Shown: piece after piece, positions 23,994 to 34,779 of the stretch
Position numbering within the stretch: position 1 is the first letter of the stretch
How the letters are laid out: each line of letters begins with the position of its first letter
Source of the DNA: Talinum fruticosum
Lineage: Eukaryota > Streptophyta > Magnoliopsida > Caryophyllales > Talinaceae
Reading direction: 5' to 3'
Assembly (NCBI GenBank): GCA_021018815.1
Contig: JAITYX010000083.1
Coordinates: 1,984,001-2,048,000, forward strand
Length of the DNA stretch: 64,000 nucleotides
The notes under the pieces: generated by a model
Seen by the model: the letters and a program-made list of their open reading frames with translations, nothing else
What the model was told of the DNA's origin: nothing
Databases searched by the model: none
Position numbers and translations under genes: made by a program

Positions 23994-24466
23994 TGTTAGA
24001 ATCAGGAGCCCACTCAAATAATAAAACAAGAAGCAAAAGAAATAACAAAGATGAGACACAAGATTTTAAAATAGAAAAACCCAAATCAGAAAAAAACATG
24101 AACCAATGCACTAAATTTCAAATAGTTTACAAATAATTTTACTTAAGCTAATCCTAACTTACACATTGTAATTTCACTACTTTTTTTCTGTAACAATGGA
24201 GAATCACACTGCATTATACAGCAACTACCAAGCATAAACCGAGTATTAACAAGCCTTAAACACTCATTAAACTGACAAAAACGAAAGAAAACCACTCAAA
24301 ACAGTAGCAGCACAAAGGACATACTGCCCATGCTGGCCGGGCTCCCCTTCATATTTTCGTCCGGCATGCCTCGTTCTCAATGTAACTCGCCCGTGCTTGC
24401 CATTTCTTATCCTGTGATGCAATTTTCCCTAACTCAAAGTACCCATTAGGCTCCACACACTCAACA
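23994..24466 (-). repeat. 3' LTR of the copia element
   Basis: On the minus strand it runs TGTTGAGTGTGTGGAGCC ... GATTCTAACA, preceded by CCAAGTGAAAAAT, the usual copia sequence just upstream of the 3' LTR. Its distal half aligns with 26202-26330 (AGCCCACTCAAATAATAAAA and AGCTCACTCAAATAATAAAA). Confidence 0.75.
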
Positions 24467-26159
24467 ATTTTTCACTTGGAGACTAATGACTCACCTCCTT
24501 ATTGCATCCATCTAGTTCACCGAAACCCGACTCCTTTATTGAGAGAGACCCACCGAGGCCTTGCACCACCTCAATGTTTTGGCACCTTTTTTGGACTAGC
24601 TCCTTTTTTGGATTCCCGCTATCCAAGCCTTCAAGTTCATCATCACCCGACGTGAATTCCCAATCGGATTGATCAACCTTTTGCATAAGGTCACCATGTA
24701 AAACTAGCTCACCGACGTTAGTTAACAAAACATATGTAAAATTAATTTGTAACTTTGGACTTTACCTCCAGATCGACGACATCACCTTCTTCATTACCCC
24801 TGGTTCTTGCACTTTTCTTTGTGGAGCACCTGGTGACTTATTTGAACACCCAAATTTCCCATCATCATTACCAACTTCCACTAAACCAGAACCCAATTCA
24901 AGTCTTTCACCCCGATGACCCCCACTGGAATCGTGAACCTTGGCATTTGTAGCTAAGTCACTACACCTTCGGTAGAGTATAAAGAGCCAGATTTTACACC
25001 CTTGGGCACAACTAATGCCTCCTTTACGATTTTCCCACTACCATTGTAAAATTTTATTAGATACCCCGACTCATCTAATTGACTTACCTAAATCAAATTC
25101 TTAGCCAACTCCAACCATTGTAAAATTTTATTAGATGCCCCGACTCATCCAATTGACTTACCTAAATCAAATTCTTAGCCAACCCCAAGATAAACCTAAC
25201 TCCTTACAACATCCAAAACCCCTCACTTGAGGTTTTGATCCTTGCATCCCCCTTGACTAGTATATCCAAACTCTTCCTATTTGCAACGAACACTTTGCCA
25301 AAGTTTCCGACACAAAGTTATGGAACAAGTTTCTACTAGACCCAGAATGAACCGATGCCCCCGAATCTACTATCCATGACTCAATAAGATTTTCTGCACT
25401 CATCACATGTGCTTCACCTACATTTTCCATGGAATTTATAGAATTTCGGTCATCAAACTTTTTAAGAATATTTTTCTTAAAATTTCCCTTATCACCACAA
25501 CCCCAACAAACAACCTCCCCTGGGTTTTGGGACCGGCCCCCTTCCTTTGGACCTTGACTAACCATTTTTCACATGTTTCTCCCTACCCCTTACATGAAAT
25601 GCATTTCCCGATAACTCCCTCGAATCTTTCGTGCGAATTCTTTCGCTCAAGATTACATCCCGAACCTTATCATATTTTAAGGCATTGGAACCCCTAACAC
25701 TACTAACCGCGAGACAGTATGGTATCCCATGACTCGGGTAAGGATGATAACAAGATTAATGTCTTAACTTCATTCTCAAAATTTATTTTCACCGAAGCAA
25801 GATTAGAAATGATCATATTAAACTTATTAATATGATCCACTACACTAGTGTTAATCCATTTTTAGATCAAACAAACGACGCATAATATATACCCTATTCA
25901 TGGCAAAGGGTTTCTCATACAAGTTTGACAACGCCTCCAATAGCCCCTTCATCGTTGTTTGTTCCATCATGTTAAACGCCACATTTCGCCCCAACATCAA
26001 TCTCATTGTCCCAGTGCTTGCTGATCTAGCACCTCTACCAGGGTTTCTCTTCAAATGCTTGATATAAACCCTTCCGGAACAACAAGTACTCAGCTCGCTT
26101 TTTCAAAACACAAATTCTTTGTCATCGAACTTTTCAATTTTCACCTTTTTGCTCTCCAT
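24467..26159 (-). pseudogene. copia gag-protease remnant
   Basis: Starts MESKKVKIEKFDDKEF (ATG at 26159). Next come gag UBN2-type sequence LMLGRNVAFNMMEQTTMKGL and NLYEKPFAMNRVYIMRRLF (25851-26054). A CCHC knuckle is partly lost (CWGCGDKGNFKKN, where C/H are expected later in the motif), followed by the aspartic protease box SWIVDSGASVH (~25350-25380). Frameshifts separate these parts. Downstream of the protease there is no recognisable integrase or polymerase. Confidence 0.75.
25041..25188 (-). repeat. 74-bp tandem duplication inside the copia remnant
   Basis: Two nearly identical 74-bp units (25041-25114 and 25115-25188), both beginning CCATTGTAAAATTTTATTAG and containing CTTACCTAAATCAAATTCTT. 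Confidence 0.85.
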
Positions 26160-26187
26160 GTTTGTGTGAACTCTCAAACCTCACCTC

Positions 26188-26199
26188 GCTCCGATACCA
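26188..26199 (-). promoter_or_regulatory. copia primer-binding site (initiator tRNA-Met)
   Basis: On the minus strand TGGTATCGGAGC directly follows the LTR end. It is the common plant copia site complementary to initiator tRNA-Met. Confidence 0.75.
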
Positions 26200-26201
26200 A
26201 T

Positions 26202-26330
26202 CGTTAGGATTGGGAGCTCACTCAAATAATAAAAGAAGGAATAAAAGAAATAACAAATATGAGATACAAGATTTTAACGTGGAAAAATTCAAACAAAAAA
26301 ACCACGATCCGATGCACTAGATTTCAATGT
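26202..26330 (-). repeat. Truncated 5' LTR of the copia element
   Basis: Aligns with 23994-24125 at its primer-site end, then loses similarity near 26330. Beyond it lies a short ~55-bp partial duplication around GTCATATGC[AG]CTAAATTGAA (26390 and 26436). Confidence 0.6.
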
Positions 26331-26479
26331 GTCGTGCTAATGTTAGCTAGTCAATTGCAACCTACTTCATCCCAAGAGTCATATGCGCTAAATTGAAACT
26401 AAACCTGTTTTTTTTTTTCATTATTATTATTAAAAGTCATATGCACTAAATTGAATTAAACTTATTTTTTCGATTATAA

Positions 26480-27735
26480 TTCAATCAATGACTAAAATTA
26501 AAGACGACATCACATACGTCCAACTACAAAGATAATACGATTCATCAAAATATGTAAAAATATCATCAAATATGGTATCTTGTAAGATTCAAAACATTAA
26601 ATAATCACCCATCAATACTAATCAGCTACACCTACAACTGGTAGATGAGAAGTTTAACAATTCTCTGCTTTCATCCAAAAACCAATCAACAATGTATGGG
26701 ACATACAATTTATGTATAAATCCCCAAATAAGGAAATTAAAGAGGAATTAAAGTATTTATTAAGAGGAAACTACCGCACATTTTCGCAATTTTAAAACGC
26801 CAAAGTTTAAACAAGACTTGGATGGAGCAAGATGGGACCGACTTGTGTACATTTTCAAGGTACCCAATATATATGAATGGACAACAGTAAATCTGACAGT
26901 TTATATTTTCCGATATCACATTATTGTTAATATATATAAAATTCTTTATAGTTTCCTTTTTGTCCTATATTTTTTTGACACATATGGAATGGAGGAAGAT
27001 GGGGCCAAAGCAACCAAGTTTCTCATTTATTGACCCTTTTCTTTTCACGATTTATTGAATATAGGGGATGATGGGTATACATTTTCAAAGCAAAAAAACA
27101 AAACTACGACGGAGGAAAAGGGAACACAAATTGAAGTTGACAAACAAACTTGTGTACATTTTCGATCAAAACACCAAAGAGGACTTGGGTTGGGTGGTGG
27201 AGGATCATGAGACCTTTTAGCTCATAATTTTATTGCCCTTGTAGATTTCATCACTCTTTGAAAATGTTGGACACATGAATGATGTTGACCATGCCAAACA
27301 AAGGTCAATAACGTTTCGGGACACAGGAAAGTTTTATTCTTCTTCTTACTATATAATGCCAAATGACATAACTAGACATCATTGATTTTCATCGCTTCCT
27401 ATGAACATACATTACCATGTTGAATATGGTCTTTTTCGTTTTTTATATATCTCGAAATAGTTTGTTATTAGTTTTTTTAACTAATATTATTGAGTTTCAA
27501 TATAACTCTGATTTCATATTTATAACATAAATTTATTGAATAAACAAAAGTAAAATCACTATCATGAATTTTAATGACCTTATTTACATTGTGACTATTT
27601 TCTATTCGTTATAACTTGACATGTTTCCTGTCCTGGCCATATACGATAGTCTTTACGCCGCCACGTCAATGTCCATGCATCGTAACTAGCTAATCTCCTC
27701 TTCTTGAAAATAACACAAGCTTTTTCTTGAATACT
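26480..27735 (+). repeat. Spacer block X, copy 1
   Basis: AT-rich DNA that recurs in pieces at 36055-36245, 38015-38420 and 39060-39520. It shares TCAATGACTAAAATTAAAGA, GATGGGACCGACTTGTGTAC and TTATAACTTGACATGTTTCC. The motif GACTTG...CATTTTC followed by GGA(G)GAAGATGGG repeats within it. No coding signal; the ORFs at 26737-27033 are accidental. It lies directly left of segmental copy B. Confidence 0.65.
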
Positions 27736-27887
27736 AATAGTATAATTTTAACCCCATTTAATGTCAGTAAAAGACCACGAGTTAAGGGGTTTTGACTCGA
27801 CTGAATGACTTAAGTGGAAGACAGGATAAATATGAATCCCTCAACCTTACATGTCTTTCAGGTACAAGAATGCATATGATCATCTTA
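27735..27887 (+). pseudogene. NOL9 exon-9-like scrap at the left edge of segmental copy B
   Basis: CCTTACATGTCTTTCAGGTA then CAAGAATGCATATGATC resembles the start of NOL9 exon 9 and matches the remnant at 20530-20570. It is cut after about 20 bases of exon-like sequence and joined to intron 7-derived DNA at ACATGTCTTCACCT (27888). The same TTACATGTCTT string is present on both sides of the junction. Confidence 0.55.
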
Positions 27888-27990
27888 CATGTCTTCACCT
27901 AACGTAAATAGTTATTGCCAGGGTCTGTCTCTTCTGTGTGGTATTTAGTATTGTTAGAAAGTTATCTATTTTTTCTCCTATATGCATCAG

Positions 27991-29040
27991 GCATTGTTAG
28001 AGGCATTGATGTGTCAAGGAACTTGCTATATGTGATCACACCTGTTCCAAAAAGTATCCTAGAAAGTGTGGATCTCCTCCTACAAGGATTTATTCAGATT
28101 CCTAATGGTTTATTACAGGTACAGCGTTTTTGTTTGGATTTTTTTCCTTTTATTAAGGTAATAGGTGATTAGATTACCTAGTGGAACTCGTTTTCGCATA
28201 CTACTCTGGGACACCTAGAGCAGATTGTGGGTGTGCTTCAGAGTTTGCCATTTACATAAAAAAATTGATATTGTTTAATCTGCCATAACTGTCTTCTTCT
28301 GTCCACTGATATTTCTCCTGGATATGAGGGGAAAAAGTCATGTTTCTTTGCTCTGGCGCTACGCAGCAATTGTTGAGTTACAGAGCACCAGAAGAGAACT
28401 CCTTTTTACATATGGACTCCTCATACATTCCCCCATAAACCACACTCAAACTGGTGCATAGCGCCAAATTTTTCTAGTCCTTCATTTTAAACTTATCCTG
28501 CAAGGCTAGACTTGCTATGTTAAATTCGACTATGTATCCTGAATTTTTTACTACGAAACTTCAAAGACCATTTCACCCCGAAACTTCAAAGACCATTTCA
28601 CCCCGAAACTATCTGGCACAATGACTGTGTAGTGTAACCCTTCCTAGTTGTTTCATATGCAAATCTTGGAAACCATATTGTTTTGGTAACCTTTTTCAGC
28701 TTACATCTGAATATGTCTGGCCAAATTTAGTCTCATAAATATGATGCAACTCTGACCCAAGTTATGTTTTCTGAAGTTTAGAGTTTTAGCCCTGCAGGGA
28801 AAGGGTATCTGTAACAGCTCTTGTATATCTTTCAAAATTTTCTGTGGCATTTGATTCATCAAAATAAGTAAATCTATAAACGGCCTGGAATTGGAGAATA
28901 TTCTGATATTCTTTCGATGCTCCTGTTTCATTTTCCAGGTACCGTACAAGGATGCTTATCGCCTTATATGTCTGCAAATGCCATCCCTTCAAATTAGCAG
29001 ATATCAGCAGTCAAAGAGGCAGTTGTGTGAGACTAGTTAG
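27991..29040 (+). pseudogene. NOL9 exons 8-9, duplicated fragment
   Basis: Exon 8 (27991-28118) is intact and in frame (GIVRGIDVSRNLLYVITPVP). Exon 9 starts after CATTTTCCAG at 28939 but reads GTACCGTACAAGG, four bases more than the parent, so the original GCMSPYMSAN tail is lost and the frame runs to a stop at 29038-29040. Exons 1-7 and any NOL9 promoter are missing. It cannot make a kinase. Confidence 0.85.
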
Positions 29041-29618
29041 GGAAAACTGATAATTCATACTGTATGGCTTGTTTGAAATTAACATCAAGGATGTTCTCTG
29101 GATTTGGAAGAATCATAACCCCATAACTATCAAGAGCGCACACACCTGTCCATAAAAAGTTTACATATATACGGCGATGAGTTTTCAGCGAGCTGATTCT
29201 GTATACATACATCTGACACGATATGTATCTTTTGTATTTCTGATGACCTACTGAATTTGGCTCCAGGAAAAGCATACGTTACTGATTCGGCCATTCATTT
29301 GGATTGTAGACGACTGATAAACTACTGGGATTGTGGCTTATCTTAGCGTAGTCCATAACTTGGCAAATTGGCATTGCTGGGTGAATGGGACTAGTTTGGG
29401 CCATGAATCTGCACATTTGGACAAGTAAAACTTACAATATCCCCTCCTTTTTCTTTCTTCACTAACTACAACTAATGCTGCGATACATAATTACAACTAA
29501 GCATATGAATAATTGTAGCAATGCTAATTCAGTACAAGCATTTGTAATTTTGTATAATGGGAGGAAGAGGACATTGTACAATCAATTAGGCATTCTAGCT
29601 GGAGTTGATCACCCATTT

Positions 29619-30083
29619 CTACATCCTGGATAAGCCGTGCAACTGTGACATTGACATCGCACATGGAATGATCGAGAGAAAAGTTCTAAGCCGAAACCAT
29701 AGGCGCCAAAGAAGCGAGCTCATCAACTGAGACCAAAGGGAGAGACACAAGGTGATAGGGAAAGCGTACAAAAATAGTAAAGGAGATTGGGTGGTGTGGA
29801 TTAGTATTAAAAGAGCAAGGGGGAGAGAGAAATCACCACACTGTAAGCTAATAACATAGGGGGCATTGGTACTCGAATAGGTGAGAGGCACTTTAAGCGA
29901 TGTGAAGAGAAATGCACCAAAGAGAACTACAATGAGAATAAGTTTCATTGCCTCATACCCAATTACTATCTCTCGAGCTGAACCTGATCTGTCTTCCCAG
30001 TTCCAATTAGCAATAATGCTCGTGTGGAGATAAAGCAGCTTTAGGAGAAGCACAATAACGAATCTCAAGTCAAAGTGATGCAT
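29619..30083 (-). pseudogene. Family-1 membrane protein gene, copy B, C-terminal frameshift
   Basis: Starts MHHFDLRFVIVLLLKLLYLH and matches copy A for most of its length, including the membrane segments. A single missing base near 29664 (GCACATGGAATG against GCACATCGGAATG in copy A) changes the tail to PCAMSMSQLHGLSRM. The conserved DVEMGDQL end is lost. The open frame extends upstream to 30302 only by chance, because the Met at 30083 matches the start in copies A and C. A shortened protein of 154 residues is still possible. Confidence 0.7.
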
Positions 30084-30583
30084 GTTTAGGAATGTATTTG
30101 AGAGTCTTCCTTTGAGAATCGAGTCTTGATTTAGTGGAATGTGGATAAACTTAAATATGGTAGATATCGATTGAACGGTGGCTAAAATATGAGTTTGTGA
30201 TTTTGTTTGGAGTATAAAAGAAAGGTATCGTATTAGAGAACAGATGAGACACGGACAATGAGCAGAAGCAATTATATAGCAATGAAGAAGGGCGTTTGGC
30301 ATTGTTAATTATATATGTGGACTTGGCTAGGAAAGGGACAGCCGCAATCCTGTAATTGTCTAGTCAAAATGTCACTTTTAGTTTGCCGAATTAGGAGACT
30401 TTTTAACACCGTATTCTAAGATAGATTAGTAAGTATAAACTTCTTATTCCTTTCCACAGATGAAAATATTATTAAAAATTTCACCGTAATCTTTAAATTA
30501 TTTGATACGATTAGAAGTTAATGGAATCTACTTTCTTAGAACCTGTTTGATTTTACATGAAAAATATAATCTATTTATATTTT

Positions 30584-30735
30584 ATGTTCGTTTATATTCT
30601 TGTATGTTCGTTCGTTTCTTATTTTAACTCATTTACTGTTTATTTTTGTTCGTTTATGTTCATTTTTTCTCCTTTATGTTCATTTATATTCGTTTATATT
30701 TATTTCTATTTATATGTTTATACTTATGTGCATTT
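30584..30735 (+). repeat. TTCGTTTAT-type minisatellite
   Basis: Degenerate short units such as GTTCGTTTATATT and GTTCATTTATATTC, present in segmental copy B but absent at the matching place in copy A. The T-rich ORFs crossing it are artefacts. Confidence 0.7.
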
Positions 30736-31003
30736 TGAATGTAAGTTTATACAATCCCCTTTTAAACTCTACACACTTCACTTCCCTCCTAATCACCTTA
30801 GCTAGAGTGAACCTTCAAGCTCGAGCTTCCTCCGTCTCCGGACCTAGAAAACCCAGACCTTGGGCCACACAAAAGAGGACAACGTCCCCATGACAGTCAA
30901 GCACCACCACTCCCCAACCATCACCCCAGTTGCCAAGCTTTACACCGTCAAAATTAACCTTGTACACACCTTGTTCTCGGCGACCTCGACATCCTTGTCA
31001 ACC

Positions 31004-32478
31004 CACTACTACAAAAACACTATATAGCGACGGAAACTAGCGACGGAATCGGAGTCCGTCGCTAATTAGCGACGGAAACGACGACGGAATCGACATGTGT
31101 CAGATAAAACCGAATTAGCGACGGAACTAGCGACGGAATTTAATTCCGTCGCTATTTTAGTCATTAGCGACGGACCTAACGACGGAAATGGAAAAAATAG
31201 CGACGGATTTTCGAAAAAAAAGTTAAAAATTTTTTTTATAATTAGCGACGGAATCGATCCGTCACGATTCCGTCACTATATATATTTTTAAAATTTTTTA
31301 CCTTAGCGACGGAAAATTCCGTTGCTAATTCCGTCGCTAAATGTAATTTTTAATTTTTTTAATTAGCTACGGAATTTTCCGTCGCTAATTCTGTCGCTAA
31401 TTCAAAATTTTTAAAATTTTCAATTTGCCGCCTCTGTAATTTGGAAAATATAAAAATTTTGAAATTTGAATTAGCGACGGAATTTTCCGTCGCTAATCCG
31501 AATTTTCAAATTTAAATTTGCCGCCAATTTTATTTTTCAAATTTAAAAAATTTTCAAATTTTCGAGTTAGCGACGGACGGTTCCGTCGCTAAGTATAAAA
31601 TTTGAAAAATTTTACATTGGCGGGCTATTAAATTTTCAAATGCGTTGGAAATTTAAAATTTTTTAATTAGCGACGGAATTTTCCGTCGCTAATTAAATTT
31701 TTAGTAGCGACGGATTAAATCCGTCGCTAATCCGTCGCTATTTTCGATATAAAATACGAAGTTCAACGACACTCGGCAAACATAAGAACAAATAGAAGAG
31801 GGAGTGTGAGAGAGCGAGGGAGAGGCGAATTGATCGTTCGCCACCACCGCCCACCTCCGCCACCGCCGTTCGCCGCCCGCCGCCGCCACCGCCACCGCCG
31901 TACACGTCACCAACTAAGCACCTTTAACCTCTTGTAGGTATGCTTTCTCGATCCTCCCTTATTGTTAGTTGTATTTATAATTTACTTTGTTTACTATATA
32001 ATTTCACATTTTAGAGAATTTGATATAACTTATTTTGATAGGTATGGTTGGAATGAGGTAGAAGATGAAGATAATGAGAAAGAGGAAGAAGAAGAAGAAA
32101 AGGAAAATGAAGAACATAACTTGTGTTTGTATAATTTACTTTGTTTACTCTTGTTTTTATTTTCAATTAGTTTTTATGGATGTTTGAAGTTGGATTATTT
32201 ATGATTTTTGTTTTTGTACATGATTTTTGTATTTGAATTAAAGTTGAATTTGATGTTGTTATGTGACCGGATTATTTTCGATTTGTATTTAATTGTAGAT
32301 TTTTGTATTAACCACTCAAAACTATACAAAATTGTAAATTTTTTTAAAAATTCGCTAAAAATCAGCGACGGAATTTTACAATTCCGTCGCTAATTCTGTC
32401 GCTAATTTTGAAATTCAGTCGCTAAATAACGTTTTTCCGTCGCTATTTCCGTCGCTATATGACGATTTTCTAGTAGTG
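31004..32478. mobile_element. Non-autonomous CACTA (En/Spm) transposon, 1475 bp
   Basis: Ends are CACTACTACAAAAACACTAT and, at the right, the inverse of CACTACTAGAAAATCGTCAT. The element is flanked by a 3-bp target duplication ACC (31001-31003 and 32479-32481), as expected for CACTA elements. By my count the unit GCGACGGA occurs about 26 times exactly in the two orientations, mostly at 31024-31737 and again at 32363-32455. These are subterminal repeats of the kind bound by the transposase partner. The middle has a CCGCCACCG-rich stretch (~31840-31900) and an acidic short ORF but no transposase. Copy A of the duplication has an uninterrupted site, confirming insertion. Confidence 0.92.
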
Positions 32479-32789
32479 ACCCCACGCCATGAGTTTGAAC
32501 AAGATCTTGTCTTTCTCGGTATCCTCTAGCAACATCAATTGCCCTTTCAGCCAATCTAGATGGTTTGACTTAATTACCACTTTTTTGATAGATTGACTTA
32601 ATTGTCATAAAAAAATTGTTTTGTTGCTGATAAAAAGGTTTTCTTTTTAATAATTATATCCTGAATCTTATTTAACATTTTGTTAACTTCTTAGTAAAAT
32701 AGGTAAATAAATAATTCAAGTTTCGGTTCTTTTTCTTTTCATTTCTTTTCTATTTTGTTTTTGAATTTCTAAATTTCTATATTTTTTTT

Positions 32790-33375
32790 GATGCGGAAGA
32801 GGGCAGAAAAATTAATTATTAATAGCTCCGGGCCATGCAGCCCCTACGCTGTCTGCAAAAAGCAAGTCCCTAATGTCACTAACTGGAAATTGAAAGAAAT
32901 GATAGCCTAAGTTCATATTGAAGCCTACATTTGCCGACCTGTCGACTACTCGGTTCGCTTCTCTATAGCAATGAGTGATTTTGACCTCCCACGTCGAGTC
33001 TTCAATTAAACCTTTGCATTGCTTTAGTATTGGAGTAAACTGCGTTCCCCATTCCTTGTTTCCTTTGAGCATTCCGACTACTAGGATTGAATCAATTTGG
33101 ATCCAAACCTGTTTTAGATTCGGACTTCTAGCCAAGCGTAACCCTCTCCAAACAGACTTTCGATTCCGCATGAACCGAAGTACACCACCCAAAATTTTCA
33201 GTAAAGCCCCTATCCAATCACCTCTATCACCCCGAATAGCTCCTCCTCCTGCCACCATTCCAGGATTGCCTTTGGATGCGCCATCGGCATTTAGAATAAC
33301 CCACCCGGGAGGAGGAGGTTCCCATCGAACAAGCTCTTCTCTGCGGTGGTGGGTTTTTCCTGCATTGACATACCA
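32790..33375 (-). mobile_element. LINE 3' fragment with RNase H domain
   Basis: Minus-strand frame reads WVILNADGASKGNPGMVAGG, then IQIDSILVVGMLKGN and HCYREANRVVDRSANVG, a plant LINE RNase H domain. It ends in an A-rich tail at the left and is flanked by ATATTTTTTT on both sides (32779-32788 and 33376-33385). Copy A (about 8905) has this T-run only once. It is a 5'-truncated insertion specific to copy B. The ORF at 32812-33258 is part of it and not a host gene. Confidence 0.85.
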
Positions 33376-33469
33376 ATATTTTTTTCCTACGAGAAGACTA
33401 TTACGCGAGTCAACTTTACATAAAACATGATTAAAAAAAAAAAAAAAGAGTGTGGGTACAGTGGATACT

Positions 33470-33750
33470 TGTCAAATGGTAACCACAATAACTCCCGCAA
33501 TATGAATCGTACATGTGGCACCGATTTAATCTCAACCGTTTAAATTTATAATTATTAATTTTTGTTAAAAATTTCATTTGATTAATTTATAAAATTATAA
33601 TAAATTGAAACAAATTTAACTTTTTATAAATTTGTAAAGTAGATTTTTAATTTTAAAAAACTAAAAATATTAATGGTAGAAATTAAATAGCGCCACATGT
33701 ACAGTTATGATTATAAGAGTTATCATGGTTGCCATGGTTACCATTTTACG
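33470..33750. mobile_element. Inverted-repeat element (MITE-like), ~280 bp
   Basis: Left end TTGTCAAATGGTAACCACAA ... TACATGTGGC pairs with the right end GCCACATGTACAG ... GGTTACCATTTTACGACAA, imperfect over about 50 bases. The interior is AT-rich and non-coding. It replaces or follows the 3' edge of homology with copy A, so target duplications cannot be read. Superfamily unknown. Confidence 0.6.
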
Positions 33751-33764
33751 ACAATGGCTGAAAA

Positions 33765-34090
33765 AAATTATAATATGTATATAAAAAAATTATCAATTGT
33801 ATTTTTGTAAGACAATGGCTGAAAAAGAAAAAAAAAAAAAGTAGTTGATCATGAATTCATCAAAATAAACTCAATTTTTTATTATTTAGATAGCCTTCTC
33901 TCAACTTATCATATTAATTAGTATTGATTAGCACCAATTATTATTGATCAACATCCATCAGCATTTATCAGCAACACAGTTCAACATTCGTTAGCACTGA
34001 TCAGCAGTCATCAACACCAAATGAGCAATAAGAACTTATGATAATTTGAGAACAAGCCTTTAATATAATCTTCATTCATACTAGAAAGCA
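33765..34090 (+). repeat. Continuation of segmental copy B
   Basis: Matches 14490-15010, with internal deletions (for example the stretch after about 33890). It ends at ATACTAGAAAGCATTACACA, where the microsatellite begins. Confidence 0.75.
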
Positions 34091-34092
34091 TT

Positions 34093-34160
<68 letters not shown>
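34091..34160. repeat. (AC)n(AT)n compound microsatellite
   Basis: A run of AC dinucleotides followed by AT dinucleotides to 34159. It lies exactly where copy A reads ATTACTTATATAAG. Confidence 0.95.
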
Positions 34161-34161
<1 letters not shown>

Positions 34162-34345
34162 CAAACCACCCTCTCGGGCCCCCTATCTCGGGGTAAAGCC
34201 CGAAGGCTTAGATGGCCCGGGGGATGGGGGAGGGGTTCAAATCCCTTCGCAATCCCCTCCCACACAATTTCTTGCGCCCCAGGACCAAACCTAGGGGGTG
34301 AGGTAGGAATTGAGGTGAGGCCACTCACGGCTTCGACAATATAAA
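34161..34345 (+). other. GC-rich insertion with a Pol III-like B box (possible SINE)
   Basis: GGGGTTCAAATCCCTTC (about 34216) contains a perfect GGTTCAAATCC B-box, and GGCTTAGATGGCCCGGG (about 34204) could be a degenerate A box. GC content is much higher than in the surroundings. No cloverleaf can be folded, so it is not a tRNA gene. Copies were not found elsewhere in the window, so SINE status is a guess. Confidence 0.3.
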
Positions 34346-34770
34346 TTATATATTAGGAAATAAACCTAACTAATTTATAGCGGAAATAAATTAAGTAAGA
34401 TATGAGGATATCAAGAAATTAGAGACAAGAACAATAACGGAACTGAAAAATAGAAAGATAACAGATTTATGTGGAAAATTCAATTGGAAAAAATCACGGA
34501 CGGTGAAGAGTAAAATAATCCGCTAATATGAAGATGGAGTACAAAGTACGATCTTCGGGACGATGAGTTGTGTGAGATCAAAGTAAAAAGAAAAACCCTC
34601 TAAAGATCTCTCAAGTAGGTATATGGAATAGGGGAGAGGATTAGCTCTCATACACTTCAATAATTAGGTTGAAACCACCACCTAATATATAGTAAAATCG
34701 TAATACAACTCTCTTATGAGGGTAGAAGTTAATTAGGTAAAAAATAATTTAAATAAAGCAAATCCCACAG
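34346..34770. repeat. Unclassified AT-rich block resembling an LTR
   Basis: TATTAGGAAATAAACCTAAC at the left and AAAACCCTCTAAAGATCTCT near 34595 are reminiscent of plant copia LTR sequence. No primer site, internal domain or second copy is visible. It may be a solo LTR or unrelated. Confidence 0.25.
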
Positions 34771-34779
34771 CTACAGTAC

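Larger units (their letters stand above)
23994..26330 (-). mobile_element. Ty1/copia retrotransposon, internally deleted
   Basis: Minus-strand element. 5' LTR remnant 26202-26330, primer site 26188-26199, gag from ATG at 26159, zinc knuckle and protease at ~25300-25560, 3' LTR 23994-24466. The integrase and reverse transcriptase regions are absent: only 1.7 kb lies between the LTRs. The two LTR copies have clearly diverged, so this is an old insertion. Confidence 0.8.
27888..33430 (+). repeat. Segmental duplication, copy B (partner at 4950-9062)
   Basis: Same order as copy A: NOL9 intron 7, exon 8, intron 8, exon 9, spacer, family-1 gene, CTCCACACACTTCACTTCCC block and TTTTCTTTTC-rich tail. 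Later changes in B include a TTCGTTTAT minisatellite (30584-30735), a CACTA insertion (31004-32478) and a LINE fragment (32790-33375). The homology continues at 33765-34090. Confidence 0.85.

Noticed and set aside
27991..29040. A second NOL9 gene or alternative 3' exons
   Set aside because: Only exons 8-9 are present, exon 9 is out of frame, and the piece lies within a segmental duplication 22 kb away.
29619..30302. 227-residue ORF as an extended family-1 protein
   Set aside because: The N-terminal 73 residues are chance open frame; the start shared with copies A and C is at 30083, and the tail is frameshifted.
32812..33258. Host RNase H-like gene
   Set aside because: The LINE-type domain is flanked by a target duplication and an A-rich tail, and is absent from the matching site in copy A.
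34195..34260. tRNA gene suggested by a perfect B box
   Set aside because: No acceptor, anticodon or D-arm pairing could be found around it.
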